A stretch of DNA of 64,000 bases from contig PVBG01000001.1 in NCBI GenBank assembly GCA_002968845.1, positions 62,001-126,000 on the forward strand. The letters are read 5' to 3'. Below, piece after piece: positions 44,653 through 54,196 of the stretch (the stretch's first letter is position 1; the number at the start of each line of letters is the position of its first letter). Position numbers and translations under genes: made by a program. The notes beneath the pieces are model-generated. The model had not been told where the DNA came from. It saw only the letters and a list, made by a program, of their open reading frames with translations, and ran no database searches. Source of the DNA: Neorhizobium tomejilense (GTDB lineage: Bacteria > Pseudomonadota > Alphaproteobacteria > Rhizobiales > Rhizobiaceae).

Positions 44653-45933
44653 TTACCTGAAAACGCTTGGCAGCCAGAGCGACAGGGCAGGGATGTAAGT
44701 CACGAGCAGCAATACTGCGATGCTGGCTCCGAAGAAAGGCCAGATTGTACGCATCGCTTCACGTATCGTGATGCCGCCGACCGCGCAACTGACGAAGAGC
44801 ACGGTTCCGACCGGCGGCGTGTTGAGGCCGATGCCGGCATTGAGGATCATGATGACGCCGAAATGGACCGGATCGATGCCGAAGGCCTTGACGACGGGAA
44901 GCAGGATCGGTGTCGAGATGATGACCATCGGCGCCATGTCCATGAACGTGCCAAGGACCAGCAGGATGACGTTGATCATCAGAAGCACGATGATCGGGTT
45001 GTCCGAAACCGCGCTGATCGCCGCGATGATCAGCGTCTGGACCTGCAGGAATGCCATCAGCCAGCCGAACGCGGCCGCGGTGCCGATGACCAGCAACACC
45101 ATGGCGGTGGTGCGCACGGCGCCCATGACGGCCTCGACGAAACCTTCCCAGTTCAGCTCTCGATAGACGAGCATCGCAACGAGGAAGGCGTAGATGACGG
45201 CAATGCAGGAGCTTTCCGTTGCCGTGAACACGCCGGAGCGGACGCCGCCGAAGATGATGGCGATCAGAAGGATGCCCGGCAGCGAAGCCAGCAGGTAATA
45301 ACCGACACGGGCGAAGCCCGGGAAGGGGTCGGCCGGATAACCGCGCTTGACGGCAACCCACCAGGCCGTGATCATCAGCGCCCCGGCCAGCAACAGGCCG
45401 GGAACGATGCCGGCGGTGAAGAGGTCGGCGACGGAGACGTTGCCGCCCGCTGCGATCGAATAGAGGATCATGTTGTGCGAGGGCGGGATCATCAGCGCGA
45501 TGATGGCGGCGTTGGCCGTCACGTTGACTGCATAGTCCCTGTCATAACCGCGCGCAGCCATCTGCGGGATCATCAATCCGCCGACGGCCGATGCGTCCGC
45601 CACGGCCGAGCCCGAGATGCCGCCGAACAGCGTCGATGCGACGACGTTGACCTGGCCGAGACCACCGCGCATGTGGCCGACAAGGCCTGCGGCGAAGCGG
45701 ATCAGCCTCTGTGCGATGCCGCCGCGCACCATCAGGTCGCCGGCGAAGATGAAGAACGGGATCGCCATCATGGCGAAGACGTTCATGCCGGAATTCAGCT
45801 GCTGGAAGACGACGATCGGCGGCAGGCCCATGTAGAGGACCGTCGCGAAGGAGGCGATGCCGAGGCAGAAGGCGATCGGCATGCCGACCAGCATGAGGAA
45901 TGTGAACGAACCGAAAAGAATGGCGTAGGCCAT
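44653..45933 (-). CDS. TRAP transporter large permease (DctM family)
   Basis: 426 residues with 11-13 hydrophobic helices. Typical features are AMMAIPFFIFAGDLMVRGGIAQRL, GGISGSAVADASAVGGLMIPQM and PPSHNMILYSIAAGGNVSVADLFTAGIVPGLLL. It forms the ion-driven transport subunit. The start overlaps the DctQ stop (TAATG). With the periplasmic protein at 46539 it likely imports galacturonate/glucuronate. Confidence 0.93.
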   Translation of the reverse strand: MAYAILFGSFTFLMLVGMPIAFCLGIASFATVLYMGLPPIVVFQQLNSGMNVFAMMAIPFFIFAGDLMVRGGIAQRLIRFAAGLVGHMRGGLGQVNVVASTLFGGISGSAVADASAVGGLMIPQMAARGYDRDYAVNVTANAAIIALMIPPSHNMILYSIAAGGNVSVADLFTAGIVPGLLLAGALMITAWWVAVKRGYPADPFPGFARVGYYLLASLPGILLIAIIFGGVRSGVFTATESSCIAVIYAFLVAMLVYRELNWEGFVEAVMGAVRTTAMVLLVIGTAAAFGWLMAFLQVQTLIIAAISAVSDNPIIVLLMINVILLVLGTFMDMAPMVIISTPILLPVVKAFGIDPVHFGVIMILNAGIGLNTPPVGTVLFVSCAVGGITIREAMRTIWPFFGASIAVLLLVTYIPALSLWLPSVFR

Positions 45934-46454
45934 TACGCAGCCTCCTGCACGAGTACGTCGGCAGCAACTTCCTCGCCGATGGCGACGTCAACGAAGCGCT
46001 CCAGAGCGAAAAGGGAGATCATGGCGCCGCCGACGATCATCGGGAAGAAGTCGGTGCCGCCCGGCCAGCCGAGAACGGGAATGGTGGCCGACCAGGTACC
46101 CATGGCTAGCAGCGTCGAATAATAGGCCATGCCGATGCCGAAGAGCACGATCAGGCCCAGGCTCAGGAGATCCATTGCCTTCTGGATTGCCGGCGGCATG
46201 ACGTAGCGAACGATATCGAGCCCGAGATGCACGCTCTCACGCACGCCGACGGCGGCTCCGAGCATGATGAACCAGGACATCAGATAGAGCGACAGCGGCT
46301 CGGACCAGCTCGGCGAGTCGTTGAGGACATAACGGCCGAACACCTGCCAGCCGACGATGAGGGTCATGGCGATCATGCCGATGCCGGAGATATAAAGTGA
46401 TATGCGGCTAAGCCCGCCCAGGTAGGGCTTTATGGCCAGCATGAAGTTTCTCAT
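45933..46454 (-). CDS. TRAP transporter small permease (DctQ family)
   Basis: 173 residues from ATG 46454 (AGAGGACAGG upstream), four helices, with the family motif QVFGRYVLNDSPSWSEPLSLYLMSWFIMLGAAVGVRESVHLGLD. It couples the binding protein and the large permease. Separated from dctP by a stem-loop followed by a T run, which should lower its expression relative to the binding protein. Confidence 0.93.
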   Translation of the reverse strand: MRNFMLAIKPYLGGLSRISLYISGIGMIAMTLIVGWQVFGRYVLNDSPSWSEPLSLYLMSWFIMLGAAVGVRESVHLGLDIVRYVMPPAIQKAMDLLSLGLIVLFGIGMAYYSTLLAMGTWSATIPVLGWPGGTDFFPMIVGGAMISLFALERFVDVAIGEEVAADVLVQEAA

Positions 46455-46496
46455 GATCCTGTCCTCTTCGCGGCAGCAAGGCTGCCGGATATGCAA

Positions 46497-46527
46497 GAAA
46501 AAACCGGCCCTCTTGGCGAGGGCCGGT
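46497..46527 (-). terminator. Intrinsic terminator/attenuator between the TRAP binding-protein and permease genes
   Basis: Read on the minus strand, the perfect 10-bp stem ACCGGCCCTC / GAGGGCCGGT with a 5-base loop is followed by TTTTTT. Partial read-through would give more DctP than DctQM. Confidence 0.75.
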
Positions 46528-46538
46528 CTCTGGTCGGC

Positions 46539-47510
46539 TTACTTGACGGCCTGAATCTGTTCCAGCAGGGCCTTCTGCTTCGGATCGGTGACGAACTTGT
46601 CGTAGACCGGCTTCATGACGGCCGAGAACTCATCCTTGTTGACCTTGATGACGTTGGATCCACCGGCACGAACCTTGGCTTCCGAGGACTTTTCGCGGGC
46701 GGTCCAGAGTTCGCGCATCTTGACGACCGAGTCCTTGGCGGCCTGGCGGAAGATCTTCTGGTCTTCCGGAGTCAGCTTGTCCCAGGAGATCTTCGACATG
46801 ACCAGGATTTCCGGGTTCAGGGAATGTTCGGTCAGCGTGTAGTTCTTGGCGATCTCGTAGTGACGGGCCGATTCATAGGAAGGCCAGTTGTTTTCCGCGC
46901 CGTCGACCACGCCGGTTTCGAGCGAGGAATAGACTTCGCCCATCGGCATCGGCGTCGGGTTGGCGCCGAAGGCCTGCATCATGGCGATCCAGAGGTCCGA
47001 CTGCTGGACGCGGATCTTCATGCCCTTCAGGTCGGCGAGCTTGGTGATCGGCTTCTTGGTCGTGTAGAAGGAGCGCGCGCCGGAATCGTAATAGGCAAGG
47101 CCGACCAGGCCATGCGGTTCGAAGGCCTTCAGGATTTCGTCGCCGATCGGGCCGTCGACGACCTTGTGCATGTGCTCGGTCGAGCGGAACAGGAAGGGCA
47201 GGCCGAGAACGGTGGTCTGCGGCACGAGGTTGTTGAACGGCGCAGCATTGACGCGGTTCATATCGATGACGCCGAAACGGGTCTGCTCGATCGTGTCCTT
47301 TTCACCGCCAAGGACCGAGTTGTTCATCACCTGGATCTTGATGCGGCCGTTGGTGCGCTGGGAGACCAGTTCGCCCATGTATTTGACGGCATCAACGGTC
47401 GGATAACCGTCCGGATGGATGTCGGCGGAACGCAAGGTAACCTGTGCATTGGCGGCCGTCGCGCCGAGCGCGAGGCCGAAGGCAAGGCCGAGCAGTTTCG
47501 TGAGTTTCAT
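46539..47510 (-). CDS. TRAP transporter periplasmic binding protein (DctP family)
   Basis: 323 residues. Signal peptide MKLTKLLGLAFGLALGATAANAQ (start with GAGGAGG upstream). DctP features: LRSADIHPDGYPTVDAVKYMGELV, IRVQQSDLWIAMMQAFGANPTPMPMGEVYSSLETGVVDGAENNW, where the acidic and basic side chains for a carboxylate ligand occur (the conserved Arg in KIRVQ). It should capture hexuronates, since the following genes are uronate enzymes. Other TRAP cargo is possible. Confidence 0.93.
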   Translation of the reverse strand: MKLTKLLGLAFGLALGATAANAQVTLRSADIHPDGYPTVDAVKYMGELVSQRTNGRIKIQVMNNSVLGGEKDTIEQTRFGVIDMNRVNAAPFNNLVPQTTVLGLPFLFRSTEHMHKVVDGPIGDEILKAFEPHGLVGLAYYDSGARSFYTTKKPITKLADLKGMKIRVQQSDLWIAMMQAFGANPTPMPMGEVYSSLETGVVDGAENNWPSYESARHYEIAKNYTLTEHSLNPEILVMSKISWDKLTPEDQKIFRQAAKDSVVKMRELWTAREKSSEAKVRAGGSNVIKVNKDEFSAVMKPVYDKFVTDPKQKALLEQIQAVK

Positions 47511-47592
47511 GTTGTCCTCCTCTGAGTGAGCGCCGGAGCCTCCACGCCCCGGTCGTTGAATTTATCAGTCTTCCTCAGGCCTCCCGTGCCGT

Positions 47593-48459
47593 CTATCGGG
47601 CGGGCAGGCCGTAAAGTTCTTCGGCGTTTTTCACGAGCGCGAGCTCGCGTGCCGCATCGTCCGGCAACCAGCCGAGCACGGTATCGGTCAGCGCCGCGTC
47701 ATCCGGATAATCGGCCTGTTCGCGGGCGAGGTTATGCGGCCAGTTGGTGCCCCAAACGATGCGTTCCGGCGCATATCTGGCGATTTCCCGGGCGACCGCG
47801 GCGACATCGGCATAGTCCGGACCGCCGGCCTTCGAGGATTCGTAGACGCCGGCGAACTTGAACCAGCACTTGCCGCCGTCGATGAGGCGCTTGACGGCAT
47901 CGACCTGCGGGCTATCGGGCGTGACGCCGGCGAAGAACTTGCCGTGGTGATCGAAGACCCAGCGGGACTTCAGGTTCTTCAGGCGCTCTTCGTGGTCGAG
48001 AATGTTGCTGCCGTCGAACTGGACGGCGACCATCCAGTTGCGGGACGCAGCCTTGGCGTCGACGGCTTCGAGTTCCGACAGGTTCACCGCGCCGCCCGGC
48101 AGGTCCATGATGCGGGCGCCGACATTGCCGGCTGCTACGAGGCTATTCAGTTCGGCTTCCGACGTGGTGCTGTCGATCACGCAGACGCCGCGGGCAATCG
48201 AACCGAATTCCGCAAGGCAGGCGCTGAGATTGGAATTGTCGCGCTGCTGGGCATTGCCCTGGGTGACGATGACCCGATCGATGCCGATCCAGCGCATGAA
48301 CTGGAGATACTGGGCCGGTGTCGGCAAATCTCCGGCCGGAAGGCCGGGGCCGCCGGGCAAAGAGGGAAAACCCGGCAGATATGCATGCATCTGGGTGTCG
48401 ACCGCGCCCTTGGGCAGCCTGGTCTTGGGCGGAGTGCCGGAAAGGGTGCGGACGAGCAT
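47593..48459 (-). CDS. gli: D-galactarolactone isomerase (amidohydrolase superfamily)
   Basis: 288 residues of the COG3618/LigI branch. The N-terminal HxH motif is changed to DTQMH (PKGAVDTQMHAYLPG), as in the Agrobacterium galactaro-lactone isomerase, which converts the 1,5-lactone made by uronate dehydrogenase into the 1,4-lactone. The C-terminal TNWPHNLAREQADYPDDAALTD is typical of this branch. It overlaps the gci stop by one base, the same neighbour as in Agrobacterium. A lactonase is the alternative, but the missing first His argues for the isomerase. Confidence 0.85.
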   Translation of the reverse strand: MLVRTLSGTPPKTRLPKGAVDTQMHAYLPGFPSLPGGPGLPAGDLPTPAQYLQFMRWIGIDRVIVTQGNAQQRDNSNLSACLAEFGSIARGVCVIDSTTSEAELNSLVAAGNVGARIMDLPGGAVNLSELEAVDAKAASRNWMVAVQFDGSNILDHEERLKNLKSRWVFDHHGKFFAGVTPDSPQVDAVKRLIDGGKCWFKFAGVYESSKAGGPDYADVAAVAREIARYAPERIVWGTNWPHNLAREQADYPDDAALTDTVLGWLPDDAARELALVKNAEELYGLPAR

Positions 48460-49595
48460 CAGATGTCTCCCATGCGGAATTCTTTGAGCGCGTCGCGGTT
48501 GATCTCGATGCCGAGGCCTGGGCCGTTCGGGATCTGCACCACGCCGCGCTCGTGTTCGATCGGGGTTTTGATCACCGCCTGACGGAACGGATTGTGGGTA
48601 CGGTCGAATTCGAGGATCGGTTCGATCGGATTGACCCGAACCGGGCTCGGGATCATTGCCGCCATGAACTGCAGGGCGGCCGCGATATGCACGCCGGTGC
48701 CCCAGACATGCGGCACGACGCGGATGCCGTGAAGGGCTGCCATGTCGGCAACGCGCTTGGCTTCGGTAAAACCGCCGACGCCGGCAAGGTCGGGCTGCAG
48801 GATATCGACGGCGCGGGTTTCCACCGGCTCGCGCATGCCCCAGCGGCTGTGCCAGGTCTCGCCGCCGGCGACCGGGATCGGCTGACGGGCGCGGACTTCG
48901 CGATAGGCGGCGAGCTGTTCCGGCACGACCGGTTCTTCGAACCAGTCGATGTTGAGCTCGGCAGCCGCCTGGCCGAATTTGATTGCCTCAATGGCGTCAT
49001 AGCCGTGGTTGGCGTCGACCATCAGCCGCATGTCGGGGCCGACGGCGTCGCGCACCGCGCGGATGACCCGCAGATCTTCCTCGACGCCGAAGCCGATCTT
49101 GATCTTGCTGGCGTGAAAACCCTGTTGCCAATAACCGGCGACGTCGGTCGCATTGTCCTCGACGCGATCGACGCCGTCGCGCTTGAAGCTGCCGGTCGCA
49201 TAGGCCTTGACGCTCTCGCGAAAACGTCCGCCGAGCAGGATCGAGACCGGCACGCCGAAATGCTTGCCCTTGATATCCCAGAGCGCGATGTCGATGCCGG
49301 ACAGTGCCGTGACGGCGAGGCCGCGCTGGCCCTGGTCGCGCAGCGCATTATAGAGCCGCGCCCAGATCTTTTCGGTTTCGAGCGGATTTTCGCCGACCAG
49401 CCAGTTCGCGTAGACAGCGACCACGGCCGCATTCGGCCGGGCCGGGCCGAGGCATTCGCCCCAGCCGATCGTGCCGTCGTCGCACTCGATCTCGACGAGC
49501 ACATGGGCGCGGCGATCGAAGCGCATCGAGGCGCTTTCGAAGGCGACGTCGAGCCTGTGTTCGAGGAGATGGGTGCGGACGGACGCGATCTTCAT
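48459..49595 (-). CDS. gci: D-galactarolactone cycloisomerase (enolase superfamily)
   Basis: 378 residues, same length as the Agrobacterium Gci, and the sequence matches it closely over the whole length (THLLEHRLD near the start, VNPIEPILEFDRTHNPFRQAV near the end). Catalytic and metal residues are all present: K164 and K166 (SKIKIG), D194 (MVDANHGY), E220 (FEEPV), E246 (GGETWH) and H296 (VPHVWGTG). It converts the galactaro/glucaro-1,4-lactone to 5-keto-4-deoxy-glucarate by ring opening with elimination. It is placed between kdgD and gli, which supply the steps after and before. Confidence 0.95.
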   Translation of the reverse strand: MKIASVRTHLLEHRLDVAFESASMRFDRRAHVLVEIECDDGTIGWGECLGPARPNAAVVAVYANWLVGENPLETEKIWARLYNALRDQGQRGLAVTALSGIDIALWDIKGKHFGVPVSILLGGRFRESVKAYATGSFKRDGVDRVEDNATDVAGYWQQGFHASKIKIGFGVEEDLRVIRAVRDAVGPDMRLMVDANHGYDAIEAIKFGQAAAELNIDWFEEPVVPEQLAAYREVRARQPIPVAGGETWHSRWGMREPVETRAVDILQPDLAGVGGFTEAKRVADMAALHGIRVVPHVWGTGVHIAAALQFMAAMIPSPVRVNPIEPILEFDRTHNPFRQAVIKTPIEHERGVVQIPNGPGLGIEINRDALKEFRMGDI

Positions 49596-49598
49596 GGA

Positions 49599-50507
<909 letters not shown>

Positions 50508-50566
50508 TCAGAAAATTCCTTTGTAAGCGTCTCCTCCAGACAAAAATTGTCGTACAGGTCGCCTCG

Positions 50567-50582
50567 ACTTGTGTCAACAAGT
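50567..50582. promoter_or_regulatory. Candidate GntR operator at the kdgD promoter
   Basis: ACTTGT-GTCA-ACAAGT, perfect 6-bp arms. On the minus strand it contains TTGACA (50577-50572), which pairs after 17 bases with TACGAC as a weak -10. It abuts the stop codon of the GntR gene. A second site with the same CTTGT/ACAAG arms lies upstream of udh at 51460-51474. Confidence 0.6.
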
Positions 50583-51334
50583 CATCTTACAGATTCGCGC
50601 AGCTCCCGGAGGAGGGTGCGATAGCGCAGCTGCGCGCCCCGCAGATGCCGGCGCATCGCGTCGCGGGCGCGTTCCTCGTCGCCGTCGGAAATCGCCACGA
50701 CGATCGCGTTGTGCTCCTCGTCGAGCAGCTTGATATAGGCAGCCTGATCAGCCTCCGAATCGTCCGGGCGCAGGGCTGCGCGCGGGATCAGGCTGCGGCC
50801 GATCATGGTCAGGAATTCGCGGAAACGCGGATTGTTGGTGGCTTCGGCAATGGCAAGATGCAGCGCGAAATCCGCCTCACTGGTTGGTTTTGCGGCCTCG
50901 AGACAGGCGCGGACCGCATAATGGCGATCGAGAATGACCTCTTCCTGCGCGGGCGAGCGGCGAAGTGCGGCAAGTCCCGCGGCCTCGACTTCCACCGCGG
51001 TTCTAAGCTCCAGGAGCTCGATCATCGAGGATACGCGGGCAAGATCGATATTCGAGAGGGAGAGCATGACCGGCTGCACGTTGCGCGAAGGCTCCAGCAC
51101 GAAGACGCCGGCGCCCTGGCGCGCTTCCACCAACCGGTCGGCGCGCAGCGATGCAATCGCCTCGCGCACGACGGTGCGGCTGACGCCGTGCGCCTCGGTC
51201 AGCTGCGCTTCGCTCGGCAGGCGTGAGCCCGGAGGAAACTGGCCTGCCGCAATCGCCTGGCGCAGCGTTTCTCCGAGGCGGGAAACAAGCGTCCTCGATC
51301 CCTTGCCGGTATCGAGTCTGGTTTCAACGCTCAT
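50582..51334 (-). CDS. GntR-family regulator (FCD subfamily), probable uronate-pathway repressor
   Basis: 250 residues from ATG 51334 with GGGAGGAA upstream. The winged helix is at about 15-80 (RLPSEAQLTEAHGVSRTVVREAIASLRADRLV), the FCD domain at about 100-235 with metal-ligand type residues in DFALHLAIAEATNN and EEHNAIV. The wording is close to ExuR/UxuR/LldR-type proteins. It lies between the kdgD operon and udh, and both flanks carry CTTGT/ACAAG repeats, so it likely represses both sides until a uronate or its aldaric product binds. Readthrough into kdgD is also possible, since only 74 bases separate the genes. Confidence 0.9.
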   Translation of the reverse strand: MSVETRLDTGKGSRTLVSRLGETLRQAIAAGQFPPGSRLPSEAQLTEAHGVSRTVVREAIASLRADRLVEARQGAGVFVLEPSRNVQPVMLSLSNIDLARVSSMIELLELRTAVEVEAAGLAALRRSPAQEEVILDRHYAVRACLEAAKPTSEADFALHLAIAEATNNPRFREFLTMIGRSLIPRAALRPDDSEADQAAYIKLLDEEHNAIVVAISDGDEERARDAMRRHLRGAQLRYRTLLRELRESVR

Positions 51335-51420
51335 TCGTTCCTCCCTGCGCAGCGGCGCATCACAATATCGCGTCAACCCATATGTCAAGTCGAGCGCCAC
51401 TCCGAACCCGCTCCAACTTA

Positions 51421-51448
51421 TTGACCAGGTTTCATCAACATGTATGAT
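51421..51448 (+). promoter_or_regulatory. Candidate udh promoter
   Basis: TTGACC (51421-51426), 16 bases, TATGAT (51443-51448). The candidate operator at 51460-51474 lies just downstream, across the expected transcription start. Confidence 0.5.
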
Positions 51449-51459
51449 AAGTGTCGACG

Positions 51460-51474
51460 CTTGTCACGAACAAG
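51460..51474. promoter_or_regulatory. Candidate GntR operator upstream of udh
   Basis: CTTGT-CACGA-ACAAG, 5-bp arms with a 5-base spacer (4 bases in the kdgD copy). Its position downstream of the -10 box fits a repressor site. Confidence 0.5.
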
Positions 51475-51539
51475 TTGGCCGACAGACCGGCCATCACTGG
51501 ATTGCCGCGGCCAATGCGCCGCTTTCGGAGGATGATTTC

Positions 51540-52334
51540 TTGAAAAGACTTTTGATCACCGGTGCCGGCGGCGGCCTCGGACGCGCCATGCGCTCGCGTC
51601 TCGCCGGTTTTGCCGAAACGCTTCGCCTCTCCGATATCGTCGATCTCGGTCCAGCCGGTCCCAATGAGGAAACGGTCGTCTGCGACCTCGGCGATGCCGA
51701 CGCCGTCATGAAGCTGGTCGAAGGCTGCGACGGTATCCTGCATCTCGGCGGGGTTTCGGTCGAGGACAAGTTTTCGAAGATACTCAACGCCAACCTGCTC
51801 GGCCTCTACAACCTCTATGAAGCGGCCCGAGCACACGGCCAGCCGCGCATCCTGTTCGCCAGTTCCAACCATGTGGTCGGTTTCTACCGGCAGGACGAGC
51901 ACATCGACGTCAAGGCTCCGATGAAGCCGGATGGTCTCTACGGCGTTTCGAAATGCTTCGGCGAGGCTCTGGCGCGCATGTATTTCGAGAAATTCGGCCA
52001 GGAGACGGCGCTCGTCAGGATCGGCAGCTGCTTCGAAAAGCCGATCAACCACCGCATGTTGTCCGGCTGGATGTCCTATGACGACTTCGCGTCCCTGATC
52101 GACTGCGTCTTTCGCGCGCCCATGCTCGGCTGCCCGATCATCTGGGGCATTTCTGACAATGACAGCAAGTGGTGGGACAATTCCCACGCGTCCTATCTCG
52201 GCTGGAAGCCCAAGGACAACGCCGAACGCTTCCGCGCCGAGCTCGATGCCAAGGGGCGTCCGGAACCGACGTCTCCGGCCGCTGTCTATCAGGGCGGCAT
52301 GTTCACCCAAGACCCGATCTTCGCGGAGGACTGA
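51540..52334 (+). CDS. udh: Uronate dehydrogenase
   Basis: 264 residues starting at a TTG (51540) with CGGAGGATGA upstream; no ATG gives a sensible N-terminus. The NAD motif is GAGGGLG (8-14), and the SDR pair Y134/K138 is in YGVSKCFGE. The sequence follows the Agrobacterium enzyme (length 265) through LYNLYEAARAHGQPRI, FASSNH and the LGWKPKDNAE tail. It oxidises D-galacturonate or D-glucuronate with NAD to the aldaro-lactone. It is divergent from the GntR gene, while the rest of the pathway is on the other side of that gene. Confidence 0.95.
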   Translation: MKRLLITGAGGGLGRAMRSRLAGFAETLRLSDIVDLGPAGPNEETVVCDLGDADAVMKLVEGCDGILHLGGVSVEDKFSKILNANLLGLYNLYEAARAHGQPRILFASSNHVVGFYRQDEHIDVKAPMKPDGLYGVSKCFGEALARMYFEKFGQETALVRIGSCFEKPINHRMLSGWMSYDDFASLIDCVFRAPMLGCPIIWGISDNDSKWWDNSHASYLGWKPKDNAERFRAELDAKGRPEPTSPAAVYQGGMFTQDPIFAED

Positions 52335-52335
52335 G

Positions 52336-52357
52336 CCCGCACGGCGGGTTCTTGTTT
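52336..52357 (+). terminator. Probable terminator after udh
   Basis: CCCGC-ACG-GCGGG followed by TTCTTGTTT, three bases after the udh stop. A second perfect stem, ACCTTCCC / GGGAAGGT (52394-52415), follows before the protease gene. Confidence 0.55.
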
Positions 52358-52433
52358 CCGCCTTTTAGGCCCACCACATCAGCTTCTTCTACAACCTTCC
52401 CTCTTCCGGGAAGGTGTTTCCGGAGTTCTTGTG

Positions 52434-53405
52434 ATGGGATTTATCGATATCAATCCTCCCGTCCCCGAAGATAGCGTGCTTCTTGACGCCTATTCGGAGA
52501 CGGTTGCCGGCGCGGTCGACCGCGTCGGTCCCGCCGTCAGCCGCATCGAGCGGCTCGGCGGCGTTGCTGGCCAAGGCGGCCACGGATCGGGCTTTGCGAT
52601 TTCGCCAGATGGCCTGATCATCACCAACCACCACGTCGTTTCCGACGCCAAGACCGTCCGTATCCGCAGCGCCAACGGAGCGGTCGGGCAGGGCGCCGTG
52701 CTCGGCCGCGATGCCGACACGGATATCGCGCTGGTGCGTGCCGACATGGACGTGCAGGCCTGGGCACGGCTCGGCGATTCCCAGAAACTGCGGCGTGGCC
52801 ATATCGCCATCGCGATCGGCAACCCGCTCGGTTTCGACTGGTCGGTGACATCAGGCGTCGTCTCGGCTTTGGGTCGCTCGATGCGGTCGTCGACAGGGCG
52901 GTTGATCGACGACGTCGTGCAGACCGATGCGGCGCTCAATCCGGGCAATTCCGGCGGCCCGCTGGTGTCGGCGTCGGGCGAGGTGGTCGGCGTCAATACG
53001 GCGGTCATCCGCGGCGCGCAGGGCATTGCCTTTGCGGTTGCCTCCAACACGGCCAATTTCGTGGTCTCTGAGATCCTGCGTTTCGGCCATGTGCGGCGTG
53101 CCTTCATCGGCATCGTCGTCGATACGACCGCGCTGCCGCGCCGCGTCGCGGTGAAGGCCGGCATGTTGCAGGAGACGACGGTGCGTATTCGCCGCATCGA
53201 TCCCGGCAGCCCGGCCGACCGCGCTGGTTTGAAGGAAGGCGATTTCATCCTGGCCATCGACGGCCAGCCCGTCGGTGGCGCCGATGATCTGATCCGTCTG
53301 CTGGACGGGACCCGGATCGGCAAGGATACGCCGATCTCCGTCTACGACCTCGATTCGCGGATCGTCGACCGCGTGCTGGTTCCAGCCGCACGGCCGCAGA
53401 GCTGA
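52434..53405 (+). CDS. HtrA/DegP-like S1C serine protease with PDZ domain
   Basis: 323 residues from ATG 52434. The catalytic triad is H67 (LIITNHHVV), D97 (DADTDIALV) and S173 (GNSGGPLV). A single PDZ domain spans about 215-310 (RRIDPGSPADRAGLKEGDFILAIDGQPV). There is no signal peptide or membrane anchor at the N-terminus, unlike DegP/DegS, so it may be a cytoplasmic member. Alone between the uronate genes and an unrelated minus-strand operon; role probably in protein quality control. Confidence 0.9.
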   Translation: MGFIDINPPVPEDSVLLDAYSETVAGAVDRVGPAVSRIERLGGVAGQGGHGSGFAISPDGLIITNHHVVSDAKTVRIRSANGAVGQGAVLGRDADTDIALVRADMDVQAWARLGDSQKLRRGHIAIAIGNPLGFDWSVTSGVVSALGRSMRSSTGRLIDDVVQTDAALNPGNSGGPLVSASGEVVGVNTAVIRGAQGIAFAVASNTANFVVSEILRFGHVRRAFIGIVVDTTALPRRVAVKAGMLQETTVRIRRIDPGSPADRAGLKEGDFILAIDGQPVGGADDLIRLLDGTRIGKDTPISVYDLDSRIVDRVLVPAARPQS

Positions 53406-53442
53406 GCATGCTGTTTCTCTTCAGGTCCTGGTCCTCGAGGTC

Positions 53443-54195
53443 CTAAGCCAGCCGGTTGCGAAGCCTTTCCCGTGCGGTTTCATCGAGGCCGAGCGAAGAG
53501 AGATAAGCCCCGATACCGTCGTGGCGATAACGGATATGGTCCAATGCCTGCCGCATGCTGTGCGGCTCCGAGGCAAGAACGATATCGACCAGCTCGGGCG
53601 AGGTGCCGCGGCCGAGGGCGCGGTCCCTAAGGCGCGCGATCAGCGGCCCGGAGATGGTCGCCGTCAGAGCATAGTCTTCAACGATGGTCGCCTCATCGAC
53701 ACCGGCGTTGGCGAGCAGCAAGGCCGAGATCACCCCGGTGCGGTCCTTGCCGGCGCTGCAATGGAAGAGCACCGCTCCGTCCGGCGCGTCGGCAATGGTC
53801 TTCAGGACTTCGGCAATCGCCGGCTGGCAGTCGTCGATCGCCTGGCAATAACGATCGCCCATGTCGAAACTCAACACGGCATTTGCCATCATCTCGACCG
53901 GTGCCAGCGCCGAAAACAGCGGCGTGTTGTGGTAGCGCACTTCGGCATGACCCACAAATGGGTTGGCTTCGACGGCGATCTCGTGGGCGTTGCGCAGGTC
54001 GATGACGGTGGTCAGTCCGTTGTCCAGCAAGGTTTCGATATCGGCCTCGCTCAGGCGATGCAATGCGTCGCCGCGCAGGATCGAGCGCCAGCGGGTCAGG
54101 CCACCGTTGGCGGTTCCGTAACCGCCGAGGTCGCGGACATTGTGGGCGCCTTCCAGCGCGATCAGGCGTTCATGCGCGTTTTCTGGGGCAAACAT
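53443..54195 (-). CDS. Tyrosine-phosphatase-like protein (Tyr/Ser phosphatase, IphP-type)
   Basis: 250 residues. The P-loop C(X)5R is HCSAGKDRTG (C146, R152), with the early motif NVRDLGGYGTANGG (19-32), as in the IphP/DUF1354-like family that acts on phosphotyrosine, phosphoserine or phosphoinositides. No signal peptide. It is the last gene of an operon with a sugar-type importer and a metallophosphoesterase; its start lies one base from the permease stop. That context suggests that it dephosphorylates an imported phospho-compound, not a protein. Confidence 0.87.
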   Translation of the reverse strand: MFAPENAHERLIALEGAHNVRDLGGYGTANGGLTRWRSILRGDALHRLSEADIETLLDNGLTTVIDLRNAHEIAVEANPFVGHAEVRYHNTPLFSALAPVEMMANAVLSFDMGDRYCQAIDDCQPAIAEVLKTIADAPDGAVLFHCSAGKDRTGVISALLLANAGVDEATIVEDYALTATISGPLIARLRDRALGRGTSPELVDIVLASEPHSMRQALDHIRYRHDGIGAYLSSLGLDETARERLRNRLA

Positions 54196-54196
54196 A

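Noticed and set aside
44641..46122. A 493-codon plus-strand frame opposite the TRAP permeases
   Set aside because: Extremely Asp/His/Arg-rich, the complement of membrane-helix codons; it spans two genes.
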